DNA of 64,000 nt from Terriglobia bacterium (GCA_951813285.1 OX638355.1:1025136-1089135), one strand, 5' to 3'. Counted from the first letter of the stretch, positions 18,913 through 27,601 are shown. Numbers and translations: made by a program. Notes: a model not told the origin generated them from the letters alone.

Positions 18913-19585
18913 AGAAGGGTCCCAGGGATTCAATGTATTGGGAGGTCTGGCGGGTCTTTCGCATGGACTGCACGACGTGAGAGAGGGGATGGAGATCACG
19001 GCCGATCAGGCCGATCACGAAGTCGTTGTCGTTCTTGTCCAGCCCGTGACAGGCCAGACGGACGTCGTGAGCCAGGTCGGCCTCTCCATAGGCCCTTCCG
19101 ATGGTGGCGTGCTCGCGCAGGATGGCGCTCTGTTGGGCCGGCTCCAGACTGGCAAAGGCCCCGGAACGCCTGAGAGGGTACCAGATGGCCCAGGGCCAGT
19201 CCGGATTGAGCACCGTTCTGCGAGTTTTGTGCAGCAGCCAGTGCTCCAGATCGGGCTCGAACCCCGAGGCATAGGTTCTCCCCAGCATGGTCAGCTCGGG
19301 CTTGGGCGACAGTCCCGCCAACGGTGGGGAGTTCAACAGTTCCCGCCATCCCGTCACGAAATAGGCGGGATCCTCGCTCATGCCCAGCACGGCAATGCCC
19401 CTGGGGTCGTTCAGGTCCTGATAGAGGACCAGGTCGTGGGAGCTCTGCTCCAGGACTCGAATGACCGGTGCGGAACCGGCGCAGTTGCCGAAGACCTGCA
19501 GTTGCAGGAACAGGCGGCGATCCAGGCTTTGCCCCCGGGCTCCCCGCTCCTGGACATCGATCTTCAGGCCGGCCGAATGGTTCAT
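18866..19585 (-). CDS. Chlorite dismutase (Cld/HemQ) family protein
   Basis: This 239-aa protein belongs to the heme-binding Cld/HemQ superfamily. The C-terminal half reads IWYPLRR, EHATIGRAYG, CHGLDKNDNDFVIGL and GPFFIGR, a pattern shared by coproheme decarboxylases and chlorite dismutases. Candidate heme-ligand histidines are those in EHATIGR and CHGLD; I cannot decide between them. Chlorite dismutation is unproven; a role in heme synthesis or redox handling fits the cytochrome maturation genes next to it. The ATG at 19585 is chosen; a GTG at 19726 would add 47 residues overlapping the ccmD-like gene. The 3' end overlaps the lipid kinase gene. Confidence 0.75.
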   Translation of the reverse strand: MNHSAGLKIDVQERGARGQSLDRRLFLQLQVFGNCAGSAPVIRVLEQSSHDLVLYQDLNDPRGIAVLGMSEDPAYFVTGWRELLNSPPLAGLSPKPELTMLGRTYASGFEPDLEHWLLHKTRRTVLNPDWPWAIWYPLRRSGAFASLEPAQQSAILREHATIGRAYGEADLAHDVRLACHGLDKNDNDFVIGLIGRDLHPLSHVVQSMRKTRQTSQYIESLGPFFIGRTLWQSPLPSAE

Positions 19586-19617
19586 TTTCGAATGCGCTCC
19601 AATCGTACGGATGGAGG

Positions 19618-19761
19618 TTACTCTTCTCCCGTCTTGTCCAGGGCTTCCCGCAGCCGGGCCAGCTCCTGCTGCAACCGGACTTGGCGTTGGCCGATACTGA
19701 AGACATATCCGAAGAGGATGAGCCACATGATCCCGTAAGCCGCCAGCAGGTAGTGATTCAT
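19618..19761 (-). CDS. CcmD-like small membrane protein
   Basis: This 47-aa protein starts MNHYLLAAYGIMWLILFGYV, with one transmembrane helix (about 4-22) followed by a charged helix with many Arg, Gln and Leu. This is the CcmD plan: a small anchor that helps release holo-CcmE from CcmABC. GGAGG sits four bases before the ATG. The start overlaps the ccmC stop by 4 nt (ATGA). Confidence 0.8.
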   Translation of the reverse strand: MNHYLLAAYGIMWLILFGYVFSIGQRQVRLQQELARLREALDKTGEE

Positions 19762-20453
19762 CGGACCTCCCTCAGGTGGCGCTGGGCGGTCCGCCGGAGA
19801 CTCTCGACGGATTCCCGGCTCCTTTCCAGGTCGCACCCCATTTTCCAGAGGCAAAAAAAGAGCAAAGTAAATGCCAGCACAGTCACCAACAGGGCCAACA
19901 GCATATCCGGATGCAAGCCGGAGTCCTCGCCGCCGGCGATCACCGGCTGGGGGTGCTGAGTCCGCCACCAGCGGTTGGCCATGTAGACGATCAAGGCGTT
20001 CACGGCTCCGAAGATACTGACCACGGCGCTCAATCTCGCCCGCTGCTCCGGTGAGTCCACCAGCCGGCGCAGCATCAGGTAGCCCATGTAGATCAACCAG
20101 AGAACGAAGGTGGTGGTGAGCCGGGCATCCCACGTCCACCAGATCCCCCAGACAGGCTTGGCCCAGATGGGTCCGCTGACGAGGTTGAGGGTCAGGAAGA
20201 CCGCACCCACCTCGGCCGCCGAGGCTGCCCGAATGTCCCACTGGCGGTCGCGTTTCCGCAAGAAGCGGAGGCTGCAGAAGCATACCAGGTAGATGGCCAG
20301 GAAGCCCACCCAGGCGGCGGCGACGTGGAAGTAGAAGATCTTCTGCACCACCCCCATGGTGAGTTCCACCGGCGCCAGCACGAAGATGGCGTACAGCGCC
20401 GCCACCATGGCCAGCAGGGCCAGCAGTCCAAGTCGTTTTTGCAAGCCTTCCAT
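19758..20453 (-). CDS. ccmC: Heme handling protein CcmC
   Basis: CcmC presents heme on the periplasmic side and loads it onto CcmE. The 231-aa protein has about six hydrophobic segments and the tryptophan-rich heme motif WGIWWTWD (a WGxxWxWD type), plus a conserved His in FYFHVAAAWVGF. It is first in a pair with the ccmD-like gene (4-nt overlap) and lies 80 nt downstream of ccmB. Members of this family are sometimes labelled CcsA; context supports CcmC. Confidence 0.94.
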   Translation of the reverse strand: MEGLQKRLGLLALLAMVAALYAIFVLAPVELTMGVVQKIFYFHVAAAWVGFLAIYLVCFCSLRFLRKRDRQWDIRAASAAEVGAVFLTLNLVSGPIWAKPVWGIWWTWDARLTTTFVLWLIYMGYLMLRRLVDSPEQRARLSAVVSIFGAVNALIVYMANRWWRTQHPQPVIAGGEDSGLHPDMLLALLVTVLAFTLLFFCLWKMGCDLERSRESVESLRRTAQRHLREVR

Positions 20454-20533
20454 CGGGTCTCTCCGCTCCCGTGTTGGAGCCGACCGAATAATCGGGACAT
20501 ATTACCCAAATATGGAGCCGAGCGCCAAGAACC

Positions 20534-21214
20534 TCATTTCTCGAGGACGTAGTCGAAGGTCATCAGGGGAAGGGTCACGAAGATGATGTCGTAGGCCGCC
20601 AGCACCTGCATCCAGAAAAACATCACCGGTTCCTCCGCGGGTTGGGCGAAATTGGCGGCCGTAGCCAGGACCACGCTCAGGATCACCGGCAGGACCAGGG
20701 GCACCAGCAGCACCGGCAGCATGACCTCGCTCATGCGGGTGTTGGCGGAAACCGCGGCCAGCAGGGTGCCCACCGAGGCAAAGCCGAGAGTTCCCAGGAA
20801 GGTGATGGCCGCCATCCAGCCGATCCTGGGCCAGATGGCGTAGTTGAAGAGGAGGGAGAACAGGCAGAGAATGATGGCCTCCGCCAGCAGCAGCAAGAGC
20901 AGGTTGGCCAGCATCTTTCCCAGGTAGATGCTGCTCCAGTTCACCGGAGACAACATCAATCCCTCCAGGGCGTCATTTTCCTTTTCGCCTACGAAGGATC
21001 GGTTCATGCCCAGGAGTCCCGCGAAAATGAAGGTCATCCACAGGAGCCCCGGCCCGAACTTCCGGATCTCCTCCGAATCCGGCTCGAAAGCGAAGTGGAA
21101 CATCAGGATGACCAGGAGCCCGAAAAGCAGCATCGAGGCCAGGACATCCTTGGTCCTGTACTCGGTCAGAAGGTCCTTCGTCAGAATTGCCGCCGTCTGG
21201 CTCCAGAACTTCAC
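20534..21214 (-). CDS. ccmB: Heme exporter membrane subunit CcmB
   Basis: CcmB is the transmembrane partner of the CcmA ATPase in the CcmABCD complex that frees holo-CcmE. The 226-aa protein has six hydrophobic segments and begins with DLLTEYRTKDVLASMLLFG, typical of CcmB, followed by the FAGLLGMNRSF signature. It starts with GTG at 21214, with GAGG 8-11 bases upstream. It lies 82 nt after ccmA. Confidence 0.93.
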   Translation of the reverse strand: MKFWSQTAAILTKDLLTEYRTKDVLASMLLFGLLVILMFHFAFEPDSEEIRKFGPGLLWMTFIFAGLLGMNRSFVGEKENDALEGLMLSPVNWSSIYLGKMLANLLLLLLAEAIILCLFSLLFNYAIWPRIGWMAAITFLGTLGFASVGTLLAAVSANTRMSEVMLPVLLVPLVLPVILSVVLATAANFAQPAEEPVMFFWMQVLAAYDIIFVTLPLMTFDYVLEK

Positions 21215-21296
21215 GCTCGCGCCTCACTCTGCCGGCGATGCTCCCAATTCGAAGTAATCGGGTTGCGGCCGATCTCCCGCATTCAACCCCCTGGGC

Positions 21297-22031
21297 TCAG
21301 TTCCTCAGGCTCCCGGAGCCGAGCGGCGATGCTTGTAGAAACCGCCGGTAGCGGCCGCGAACCGCCGCAGAATCGCCGGTCCATTCCGTCACAATGCGGC
21401 CGCGGTCCAGAAGGATCCAGCGGCTGACCCCCTGCAGACCCTGCTCCAGGTTGTGAGTGGCCATGACGATGGTGCGCCCGGCTGCCGCCCATTGCCGCAA
21501 CCTCTCCGAGAGCAGTTCGGCCGCTTCAAGGTCGAGGCCGGTGAAGGGTTCATCCAACAGCACCAGCTCGGGCTCATGCAGAGTGGCTCGGGCAATGGCC
21601 AGGCGCTGCTGCATTCCGCGAGAGAAGCCGCGTACGGGACGGTCGGCGCTCAGGTTCAACCCCGCCTCGCTCAGGGCGGCGGCAACCCGTTGGGCCGCTC
21701 CCTCGAGTCCGTGCAAGCGGGCGTGCAGCCGCAGGTTTTCTCTGGCGGTCAAGCCGGGGTAGAGAAAGGTCTGGTGGGCCACCAGGCCGATGCGTTCCCT
21801 CCCGCGCTCGGGGTCCTGGTCAATTTCCACGCCGCAGATCCGCACCCGGCCCCGGTTGGGCCTCACCAGTCGAGCCATGACTCGCAGCAAGGTGGACTTG
21901 CCGGCGCCGTTGCGCCCCAGCAACACCACGAATTCGCCCCGCGGGACGCTCAGGGAAATATTCGCCAGGGCCGGGTTGAGCCCAAACCATTTTTCCACGT
22001 TCTCGACCACCACGGCGGTGTCGGCAGTCAT
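21297..22031 (-). CDS. ccmA: Heme exporter ATP-binding protein CcmA
   Basis: This is the 244-aa ABC ATPase of the Ccm complex. It has Walker A GRNGAGKST, the ABC signature as FSRGMQQRLAIARA and Walker B LVLLDEPFTGLD, then the switch His in MATHNLEQG. The ATG at 22031, with GGGAG upstream, is preferred; the longer frame from 22079 reads into repeat family A. Being next to ccmB assigns the function rather than a generic ABC label. Confidence 0.9.
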   Translation of the reverse strand: MTADTAVVVENVEKWFGLNPALANISLSVPRGEFVVLLGRNGAGKSTLLRVMARLVRPNRGRVRICGVEIDQDPERGRERIGLVAHQTFLYPGLTARENLRLHARLHGLEGAAQRVAAALSEAGLNLSADRPVRGFSRGMQQRLAIARATLHEPELVLLDEPFTGLDLEAAELLSERLRQWAAAGRTIVMATHNLEQGLQGVSRWILLDRGRIVTEWTGDSAAVRGRYRRFLQASPLGSGSLRN

Positions 22032-22049
22032 CGGCTTACTCCCGCCCCC

Positions 22050-22258
22050 GGCTTGCCAGAAACAAACGAATAAAGACAAAAGAAAAAGAGGAAAAAGAGG
22101 AATCCACGAAGGGACACGAAGAACGACGAAGGGCCACTAAGGCATTGAGGTGAACCGCGACGGGATACCAAGGTCGCGAAAGGATTGTCGATTTCTGATT
22201 GTTTCACACTCGTATGATCCGCCCGTCGTGGGGGGCGGGGGCACGGCTTGCCTGAAAC
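22050..22258 (-). repeat. Intergenic repeat family A, copy 3 (full unit)
   Basis: This is the most complete copy. It is bounded by direct repeats GGCTTGCC(A/T)GAAAC at 22050-22063 and 22245-22258. It contains, in order, the AAAGACAAAAGAAAAAGAGG block, the CCACGAAGGGACACGAAGAA module, GGTGAACCGCGACGGGAT, a TTCTGATTGTTTCAC stretch and a CGCCCGTCGTGGGGGGCGGG block. The terminal direct repeats suggest either a mobile unit of about 195 bp or a tandem-array monomer. Its first base is 19 nt upstream of the ccmA start. Confidence 0.85.
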
Positions 22259-22631
22259 GACTTACCTGAACCAAAAGAAAAAAGAGTTATCCACGAAGGG
22301 CCGATAAGGGTCATCCACCAAGGAAAACGGCGAACCACGAATGGACACGAATGAACACCAATAAACGGATTGATGAGGTGTTGATAGGGGGGTGCGAACA
22401 TCGATATCGAGGTGTTATCTACGAAGGACACTAAGTCATACCAGGGTAACAGCGTTGCAGAAGCATTTTGGTGCCGCTTCTCATTCGAGTGAGTCCACCC
22501 GCATTCGTGTGAATTCGTGTTCATTCGTGGTTCGTCGTTAATTCCACAACGATAACGATTGGCTGTTTTTCCTCTGAATGATCCGCCGGAGGGTGGAGGC
22601 TGACTCGTCTTTATTGGTCCCCTCCCCGTTG
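22259..22631. other. Repeat-filled gap upstream of ccmA
   Basis: A second, degraded family A unit (22262-22330, with CCAAAAGAAAAAAGAGTTAT and ATCCACGAAGGGCC) is followed by ACGAATGGACACGAATGAACA near 22335 and its inverted form ATTCGTGTTCATTCGTGGTT near 22512-22532. I see no gene. The region separates ccmA from the unknown exported protein. Confidence 0.6.
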
Positions 22632-23759
22632 TCAGGGGCGCTTCTTTTTTCGCTTTCGCGCTTGCTGGTGAAGCCGCTCCCGGGATTGCTGACCCAGTGC
22701 GTAGAAGATGATGGCCAGGGACAGAGCCGCCAGGATTCCCAAGATGAGCGTTCGCTGCTCATAGACGCGGTTCGGCAATCGGACCACCCGGAAATCGGAG
22801 TCCTCGCCGTGATCGTGGCCGTCATGAGGGGAGTGTTCGGGGGCCTCGCCCACGATCCTGAGGTTGAGAAACTCTCCCTCGGCGATCTGGGTGATGTGGA
22901 AGGTTGCGGACTCGGTCCGGGAGTCGATACCCGTGGAAACCACCCCCGTGCCCGTGACTTGAAGGTCGGACGGCTTCACGAACAGTTGAGAGTGGTCGGT
23001 CCCGTTGAGCAGCCGAAACTTCAGTTGCCGGTCGTCGCTGGGAAACCGGACGTTGTAGGCGACCCAGATTTCATTGATTCCCGGCTTCATGGGGTAGTTG
23101 ATCCGATAACCGCCTCCGTCCCGGATGAGGGGCCGCTGAGGCAGGGGAATTCTCCCCAGGCCCAGCACCGACACCTTCAGATCGAGTGGAGAGTCGGGAG
23201 TGTCGAACTCAAAGGTCGACTGGGAATTGGCCAGTGTTCGCTTGGGTTGGGAGTTGTTGGTCAGGAGGTATTGGTGCTCGATCCGCAACTCGTTGCCGTG
23301 AGCCAGGGCGACCATGAAGGGCATGGAAACGCCGACATCACTGAGCTGGGGCGCCGTTTCATAGATGGTCAGGAGCTGAGGATCCGCCATCTCGGCCGTG
23401 GAAGACAGCGAGCGGTTATAGTTGACTCCCCGGTAGATGGTGCGCAGCAGGATGTGAGGGCTTGAAGGGGCCAACTCGACCTGTCCGAAGGAAAACCGGC
23501 CCTCTTTGCCGGTGAAGGTTTCCTTGGTGACGTTCATGCCCTCTCCCAGGGTCAGAAGCTCCACCTTCTGGTTGGCTGCCGGCTGGCCGGTGGTCCCGTT
23601 GATCACCTGTCCCGAGACGGAGGACTGGGCCCAGGCCGCTTGCCAGCAAAGGCCGGATACCCAAAGGAGCATCAGAAGCAGGCCAAGGCAGCGGGGGGCC
23701 GGGCAACGATCTTCCTTGCTATGCCTGGTGCCCCATTGGCCGGGAATGCTGGCTATCAT
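22632..23759 (-). CDS. Exported carboxypeptidase-regulatory-like protein within the ccm cluster, function unknown
   Basis: This 375-aa protein has a signal peptide (hydrophobic core LGLLLMLLWVSGLCW, cleavage near AWAQSS). An N-terminal beta-sandwich reads SVSGQVINGTTGQPAANQ, like carboxypeptidase-regulatory or Cna-B domains. A large extracytoplasmic part of beta-rich sequence follows, then a short His/Asp-rich stretch (HDGHDHGED). One transmembrane helix (LGILAALSLAIIFYALG) leads to a Lys/Arg-rich cytosolic tail. It sits between ccmA and the ccmI-like gene. A role in presenting heme or apocytochrome is only suggested by position. The start is uncertain between the ATGs at 23759 and 23801. Confidence 0.6.
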   Translation of the reverse strand: MIASIPGQWGTRHSKEDRCPAPRCLGLLLMLLWVSGLCWQAAWAQSSVSGQVINGTTGQPAANQKVELLTLGEGMNVTKETFTGKEGRFSFGQVELAPSSPHILLRTIYRGVNYNRSLSSTAEMADPQLLTIYETAPQLSDVGVSMPFMVALAHGNELRIEHQYLLTNNSQPKRTLANSQSTFEFDTPDSPLDLKVSVLGLGRIPLPQRPLIRDGGGYRINYPMKPGINEIWVAYNVRFPSDDRQLKFRLLNGTDHSQLFVKPSDLQVTGTGVVSTGIDSRTESATFHITQIAEGEFLNLRIVGEAPEHSPHDGHDHGEDSDFRVVRLPNRVYEQRTLILGILAALSLAIIFYALGQQSRERLHQQARKRKKKRP

Positions 23760-23880
23760 GGAAGTCGCTCGGCCCTTCTTCGGTGAACCCCTCGCGGCCA
23801 TTTTCCCCGGGAAGGCCGGAAGTAGGGGCGGTGTGTCGATTGGAACCCCGAAGGACGGGGAGGAGTGGAAGGGTGTCGGT

Positions 23881-24252
23881 TCAAGGCTTCTTGGATTTGC
23901 CGGGGCGCTTGCCGCTCTTCAGCACAGCCACCACCTGAGGCCGGTCCGTCCGGTCGAGCGGTTCGGGCTGGATCGATTCGATCTGACTTACCACCTCATA
24001 AGCTTCTCTCAGGTAGTCCTGATGGAGTCGCTGGTAGTCTTCGTCGGAGAGTTTCCCCATCTTGTACTCGAAGTCCAGGTCCTTGATGTTCTCGTAGATG
24101 GTCTCCTTCCTTCGCAGCAGGCGCTTCAGGCCGGTGGCGCGGCTGTCGATATCCACCAGGAAGGGGCTGCCGGCGGTGGATACCAGCGGGCGGAACACGT
24201 AAAAAGCCACGGCCAGGGAGATCAGGGTGCATGTCAGAACCAGCCAGACCAT
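23881..24252 (-). CDS. CcmI-like membrane protein (short form)
   Basis: This 123-aa protein has one N-terminal transmembrane helix (residues 1-21, MVWLVLTCTLISLAVAFYVF) and a cytosolic coiled region with KRLLRRKETIYENIKDLDFE and LSDEDYQRLHQDYLREAY. This matches the N-terminal part of CcmI, the apocytochrome chaperone subunit; the TPR domain of the full protein is absent. It lies 68 nt after ccmH. A CcmI function is inferred from pattern and context. Confidence 0.7.
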   Translation of the reverse strand: MVWLVLTCTLISLAVAFYVFRPLVSTAGSPFLVDIDSRATGLKRLLRRKETIYENIKDLDFEYKMGKLSDEDYQRLHQDYLREAYEVVSQIESIQPEPLDRTDRPQVVAVLKSGKRPGKSKKP

Positions 24253-24320
24253 GGGAGTTGAACCTCGAATCTCGAAGGATGACGTCTGTTCGGGGTGTGG
24301 CGGGACCGCGGACCGGGGAC

Positions 24321-24872
24321 TCAGTCGAAATCCTTCAACTCCTTTTCCATCCGGTTGCGATACTCTTCCGGGATGGCCTCCGGATCGGCTGGAGTCGAAG
24401 CCGGGAGCGGCTGGCGCCGGGTCCACACCCGGACGACCCGATAGAGCACCATCATTCCTGCCAGCAGAGCCACCACCGGCAGGGTCCAAGCCACCAGGTC
24501 GAAGCCCTTTCCGGTGGGGGCCGATAGAATCACGCCACCGTACTTGGCCACGAAGTCGTCGACGACCTGCTCTTCCGTCATTCCCGCCTGAAGCTTCTGG
24601 TCGATCTCGCTTCTGAGCGGGTTGGCGGAACCGCAGTGCAGCATGCCACAGCCCGACAGTTGGTGGTTGCAGCTGCACTGACAGACAAAGTTCTCGGAAA
24701 CCTTTTTGACCTCGGGCGAAAATATCTGCGCGGAGGCCGGCGAGGGAAGAAGGATTCCCAGAAGCAGAATCAAGGCCGGAAAGCGATACCGGACGGAAGC
24801 GGCGCTGCCGGCCGGGAACGGAATCGCGAGCCGTCCGTCCGTTGCCTGTTGGCCGACACTAGACCTTGGCAT
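24321..24872 (-). CDS. ccmH: Cytochrome c biogenesis protein CcmH
   Basis: CcmH is a membrane-anchored thiol-disulfide protein that helps reduce apocytochrome CxxCH cysteines for heme ligation. This 183-aa protein has a signal/anchor (about 31-48), a three-helix domain (GMTEEQVVDDFVAKYG, APTGKGFDLVAW) and a C-terminal transmembrane helix. Instead of the usual LRCxxCQ it has CQCSCNHQLSGCGMLHC, with five cysteines at 64, 66, 68, 75 and 80. The ATG at 24872 overlaps the ccmF end by 14 nt, with GAGG nine bases upstream. The altered motif means the redox chemistry may differ. Confidence 0.88.
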   Translation of the reverse strand: MPRSSVGQQATDGRLAIPFPAGSAASVRYRFPALILLLGILLPSPASAQIFSPEVKKVSENFVCQCSCNHQLSGCGMLHCGSANPLRSEIDQKLQAGMTEEQVVDDFVAKYGGVILSAPTGKGFDLVAWTLPVVALLAGMMVLYRVVRVWTRRQPLPASTPADPEAIPEEYRNRMEKELKDFD

Positions 24873-26889
24873 AAGACTTGGCCTCGACTTTCAGTGGAAC
24901 CTTCTGAGCAGAACGCTCGTGTTGGTTGGGGATCAGGCAGATCACCGTCCCCAGGATAAAGACGGCTCCTCCGATCCAAAGCCAGGCGACCAACGGTTTG
25001 ATGTAAGCGTGAATGATGAACCTGGAACCGTCCTGGTCGGGGCCGGCAAAGACCACGTAAAGGTCTTCCTTGAGCGTCCGGTGGAGGGCCACCTCGGAGG
25101 TGGGTTGCTTGCTGGTCTTGTAAAGCCGCTGTTCCGGCTTGATCTCGGATATAGCCTGCCCCTCCTTCCAGACCTGCATGCGGGCCATGGCGGAGGTGTA
25201 ATTGGCGTTGTCGGCGCTCTCGACCTCTTTCATCTCCAGCGTGTAGCGGCCGATTTCCAGCTTGTCTCCGGGAACCATGGCTTGCTGCTGTTCCTGGTCA
25301 AAGCCGGCCCCGGCAAATCCCACGAACAGGAAGACCATGGCCACGTGCACGATATATCCGCCATGCCGCCGGGTGTTGCGGAAGGTCAGGATCCAGAGAG
25401 ACTGCAAATAGCCCTGACCCTGCCGGCGCCGCGCGCGGGCTCCCCGATGGAACTCGGTCAGAATCGTCACCGTCACGAAGACGCAGAGCATGAGGCAGAC
25501 GGTCGAATAGAAGTGGCGCATCCCGAAGGCCACAAACAGCACGCCTGCCGCCAGCCCGGCCGCCAGCGGAATGGAGAAGTTTTTCCGCAAGCTGCGCAGG
25601 GAGGTTTTTCTCCAGGCTAGCAAGGGTCCGACACCGGTCAGGAAAAGCAGGAACAGCCCGATGGGGATGTTGACCTGGTTGAAAAAGGGAGCCCCCACGG
25701 TTCGTTTCTCGTTCGTGACCCATTCCGACAGGATCGGAAAGATGGTCCCCCACAGCACGGCAAAGGTCGTCGCCAACAGAACCAGGTTGTTGAACAGGAA
25801 GCTGCTCTCCCTGGATACCACCGAGTCCAGTCGGTTCTCGCTCTTGAGTTCATCCAGGCGGGTGAAGAGAAAGTAGAGCGACAGGGCGGTCATCAGGATG
25901 AGAAAGGAAGAGAAGAAGGGACCGATGGGAGACTGGGCGAAAGAGTGGACCGAGGAAACGATCCCGCTACGAGTGAGAAAAGTGCCGAGAATGCACAGCA
26001 GGAAGGTGGCCAGAATCAGGACCATGTTCCAGACTTTCATCATCCCCTTGCGCTCCTGCATGATGACCGAATGCAGGAACGCCGTCCCGGTCAACCAGGG
26101 CATCAGGGAGGCGTTTTCCACCGGGTCCCACCCCCAGTAGCCGCCCCAGCCCAGCACCACGTAGGCCCACATGGCGCCCAAGAGGATTCCCGTGCCCAGG
26201 AACAGCCAGGGGACCATCATCCACCGCCTGGTCGTGCGGATCCATTCCTCATCCAGTTCCCGGGTGATCAAGGCGGCAATGCCGAAGGCAAAGGGGATGG
26301 TGAATCCGACGTAGCCCACGTACAGAATGGGGGGGTGGATTACCATGGCCCAGTATTGCAGCAGGGGGTTGAGTCCCTGGCCGTCGGGGGGACTCCAGGG
26401 CACCGGCGCTTCCCCCGCCCGCGCAACCCCGATCGCGTCGAAGGGGTTGGCGACGAAGTTGTTGATCAACAGGAAGAAGGTGGTCACCATGGCCACCACC
26501 CCCACCACCCAGGGCATCAGGGTGGGATTTCTCTTGCGGTGGACCAGGACCGTCACCATGGAGAAGAGAGTCAGAATCCAGCACCAGAAGAGCAGAGACC
26601 CTTCCTGTCCTCCCCACAGGGCTCCCAGCTTGTAGTACCAGGGCATGGCCTGGTTGCTGGAGGAGGCGACATACTGGATCTGGAAGTTGCTGGTGACGAG
26701 CTGATACCAGAGGCTCATCACGGCGATGGTCACCAGGACGGTGACGGCGACGGCGGCTCTTTCTCCGGTGGCGGCCAGACGGCGGTGACCGAATTTCCCT
26801 GCCAGCAGCGACGCTACCAGCACATAACAGGACAGGCCAAAGGCCAGCAGCATGCTGAACTGTCCGACATCGGTCAAAAAGACTTGCAT
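24859..26889 (-). CDS. ccmF: Heme lyase CcmF
   Basis: CcmF receives heme from CcmE and attaches it to apocytochrome c. The 676-aa integral membrane protein has about 14-15 hydrophobic segments and the WWD heme motif WGGYWGWDPVENASLMPWL. Conserved His residues occur in MVIHPPILYVGYVG and in ILRTIYR-like regions of the family. Length fits the family. It starts at the ATG 26889, 99 nt after ccmE, and overlaps ccmH. Confidence 0.96.
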   Translation of the reverse strand: MQVFLTDVGQFSMLLAFGLSCYVLVASLLAGKFGHRRLAATGERAAVAVTVLVTIAVMSLWYQLVTSNFQIQYVASSSNQAMPWYYKLGALWGGQEGSLLFWCWILTLFSMVTVLVHRKRNPTLMPWVVGVVAMVTTFFLLINNFVANPFDAIGVARAGEAPVPWSPPDGQGLNPLLQYWAMVIHPPILYVGYVGFTIPFAFGIAALITRELDEEWIRTTRRWMMVPWLFLGTGILLGAMWAYVVLGWGGYWGWDPVENASLMPWLTGTAFLHSVIMQERKGMMKVWNMVLILATFLLCILGTFLTRSGIVSSVHSFAQSPIGPFFSSFLILMTALSLYFLFTRLDELKSENRLDSVVSRESSFLFNNLVLLATTFAVLWGTIFPILSEWVTNEKRTVGAPFFNQVNIPIGLFLLFLTGVGPLLAWRKTSLRSLRKNFSIPLAAGLAAGVLFVAFGMRHFYSTVCLMLCVFVTVTILTEFHRGARARRRQGQGYLQSLWILTFRNTRRHGGYIVHVAMVFLFVGFAGAGFDQEQQQAMVPGDKLEIGRYTLEMKEVESADNANYTSAMARMQVWKEGQAISEIKPEQRLYKTSKQPTSEVALHRTLKEDLYVVFAGPDQDGSRFIIHAYIKPLVAWLWIGGAVFILGTVICLIPNQHERSAQKVPLKVEAKSYAKV

Positions 26890-26988
26890 GGAGTGATTTC
26901 TATAGGAGTTCGGTGTTGAATTGACCCGAGGATAGGCGGCGGAAGGAACAACTCGCGGCGTTTCGCTGCCCGCTCCAGCCCGGCAGGA

Positions 26989-27420
26989 TCATTGGTTTTG
27001 ACCGGCTGCCTGCTTGAGGGCCTCCTGGCTGTAGGTGGCCTCGTACTTGGAAGCGCATTTGGCCTGAACCACGGTCGACTGAAACTCTCCGCTGGGCAGC
27101 AGCTTGCCCTCCGCCATGGCCTCGGCGTCATCCTTGAAGGTGTCGGGCAGCAGGTCCTTCCCGACATAGCTGATTTGCAGGCTGTGTCCCTCTTGCTCCA
27201 GGGTGAACCGGACGCCTTCGTCTTTCTTATGGATGCTCCCGGGAACGACGTTGCCGGCTACCCGGATCCGGCGACCGTAGGCTTCGTCCCCCATGGCCTG
27301 CAATTCGTCGACGGTCTTGTAATAGGCCACACTTTCGTCGAAGCTGCTGAATCCCAGCCAGGCAACCGCCAGCACGATAACCACAGAACCAACCAGGAAC
27401 TTGATTTTTCGCTTGTCCAT
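26989..27420 (-). CDS. ccmE: Heme chaperone CcmE, CxxxY type
   Basis: CcmE is a periplasmic OB-fold protein that covalently holds heme in transit to CcmF. The 143-aa protein has an N-terminal anchor (6-24) and ends in KCASKYEATY: Cys122 and Tyr126 form a CxxxY motif in place of the HxxxY of E. coli CcmE. This variant is known from archaea and some Deltaproteobacteria (system I*), where the Cys binds heme. It is the first gene of the ccm run. Confidence 0.93.
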   Translation of the reverse strand: MDKRKIKFLVGSVVIVLAVAWLGFSSFDESVAYYKTVDELQAMGDEAYGRRIRVAGNVVPGSIHKKDEGVRFTLEQEGHSLQISYVGKDLLPDTFKDDAEAMAEGKLLPSGEFQSTVVQAKCASKYEATYSQEALKQAAGQNQ

Positions 27421-27601
27421 GTCTTGTTCCTTCCCGCCGCCAACGATCCGCGATCCGTGAGGGTTGGCGAAAACCCGACGCCCATATTTTACCCGTCGGC
27501 CGTGATTTTAGGCAAGTTTAAGGCATGCGCCGATTCTTACAGTGTTCCTGGCGGGAGCAGGCCATGGCAGGCAGAACCTATTGGCATGCAAGAGCCGGGA
27601 G

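Noticed and set aside
19618-20283. 221-codon minus-strand frame covering ccmC in another phase
   Set aside because: Only its last 47 codons (the CcmD-like protein) have a real start and ribosome binding site.
21984-22079. Longer ccmA start in repeat sequence
   Set aside because: The extra N-terminal residues are encoded by repeat family A; the ATG at 22031 has a better ribosome binding site.
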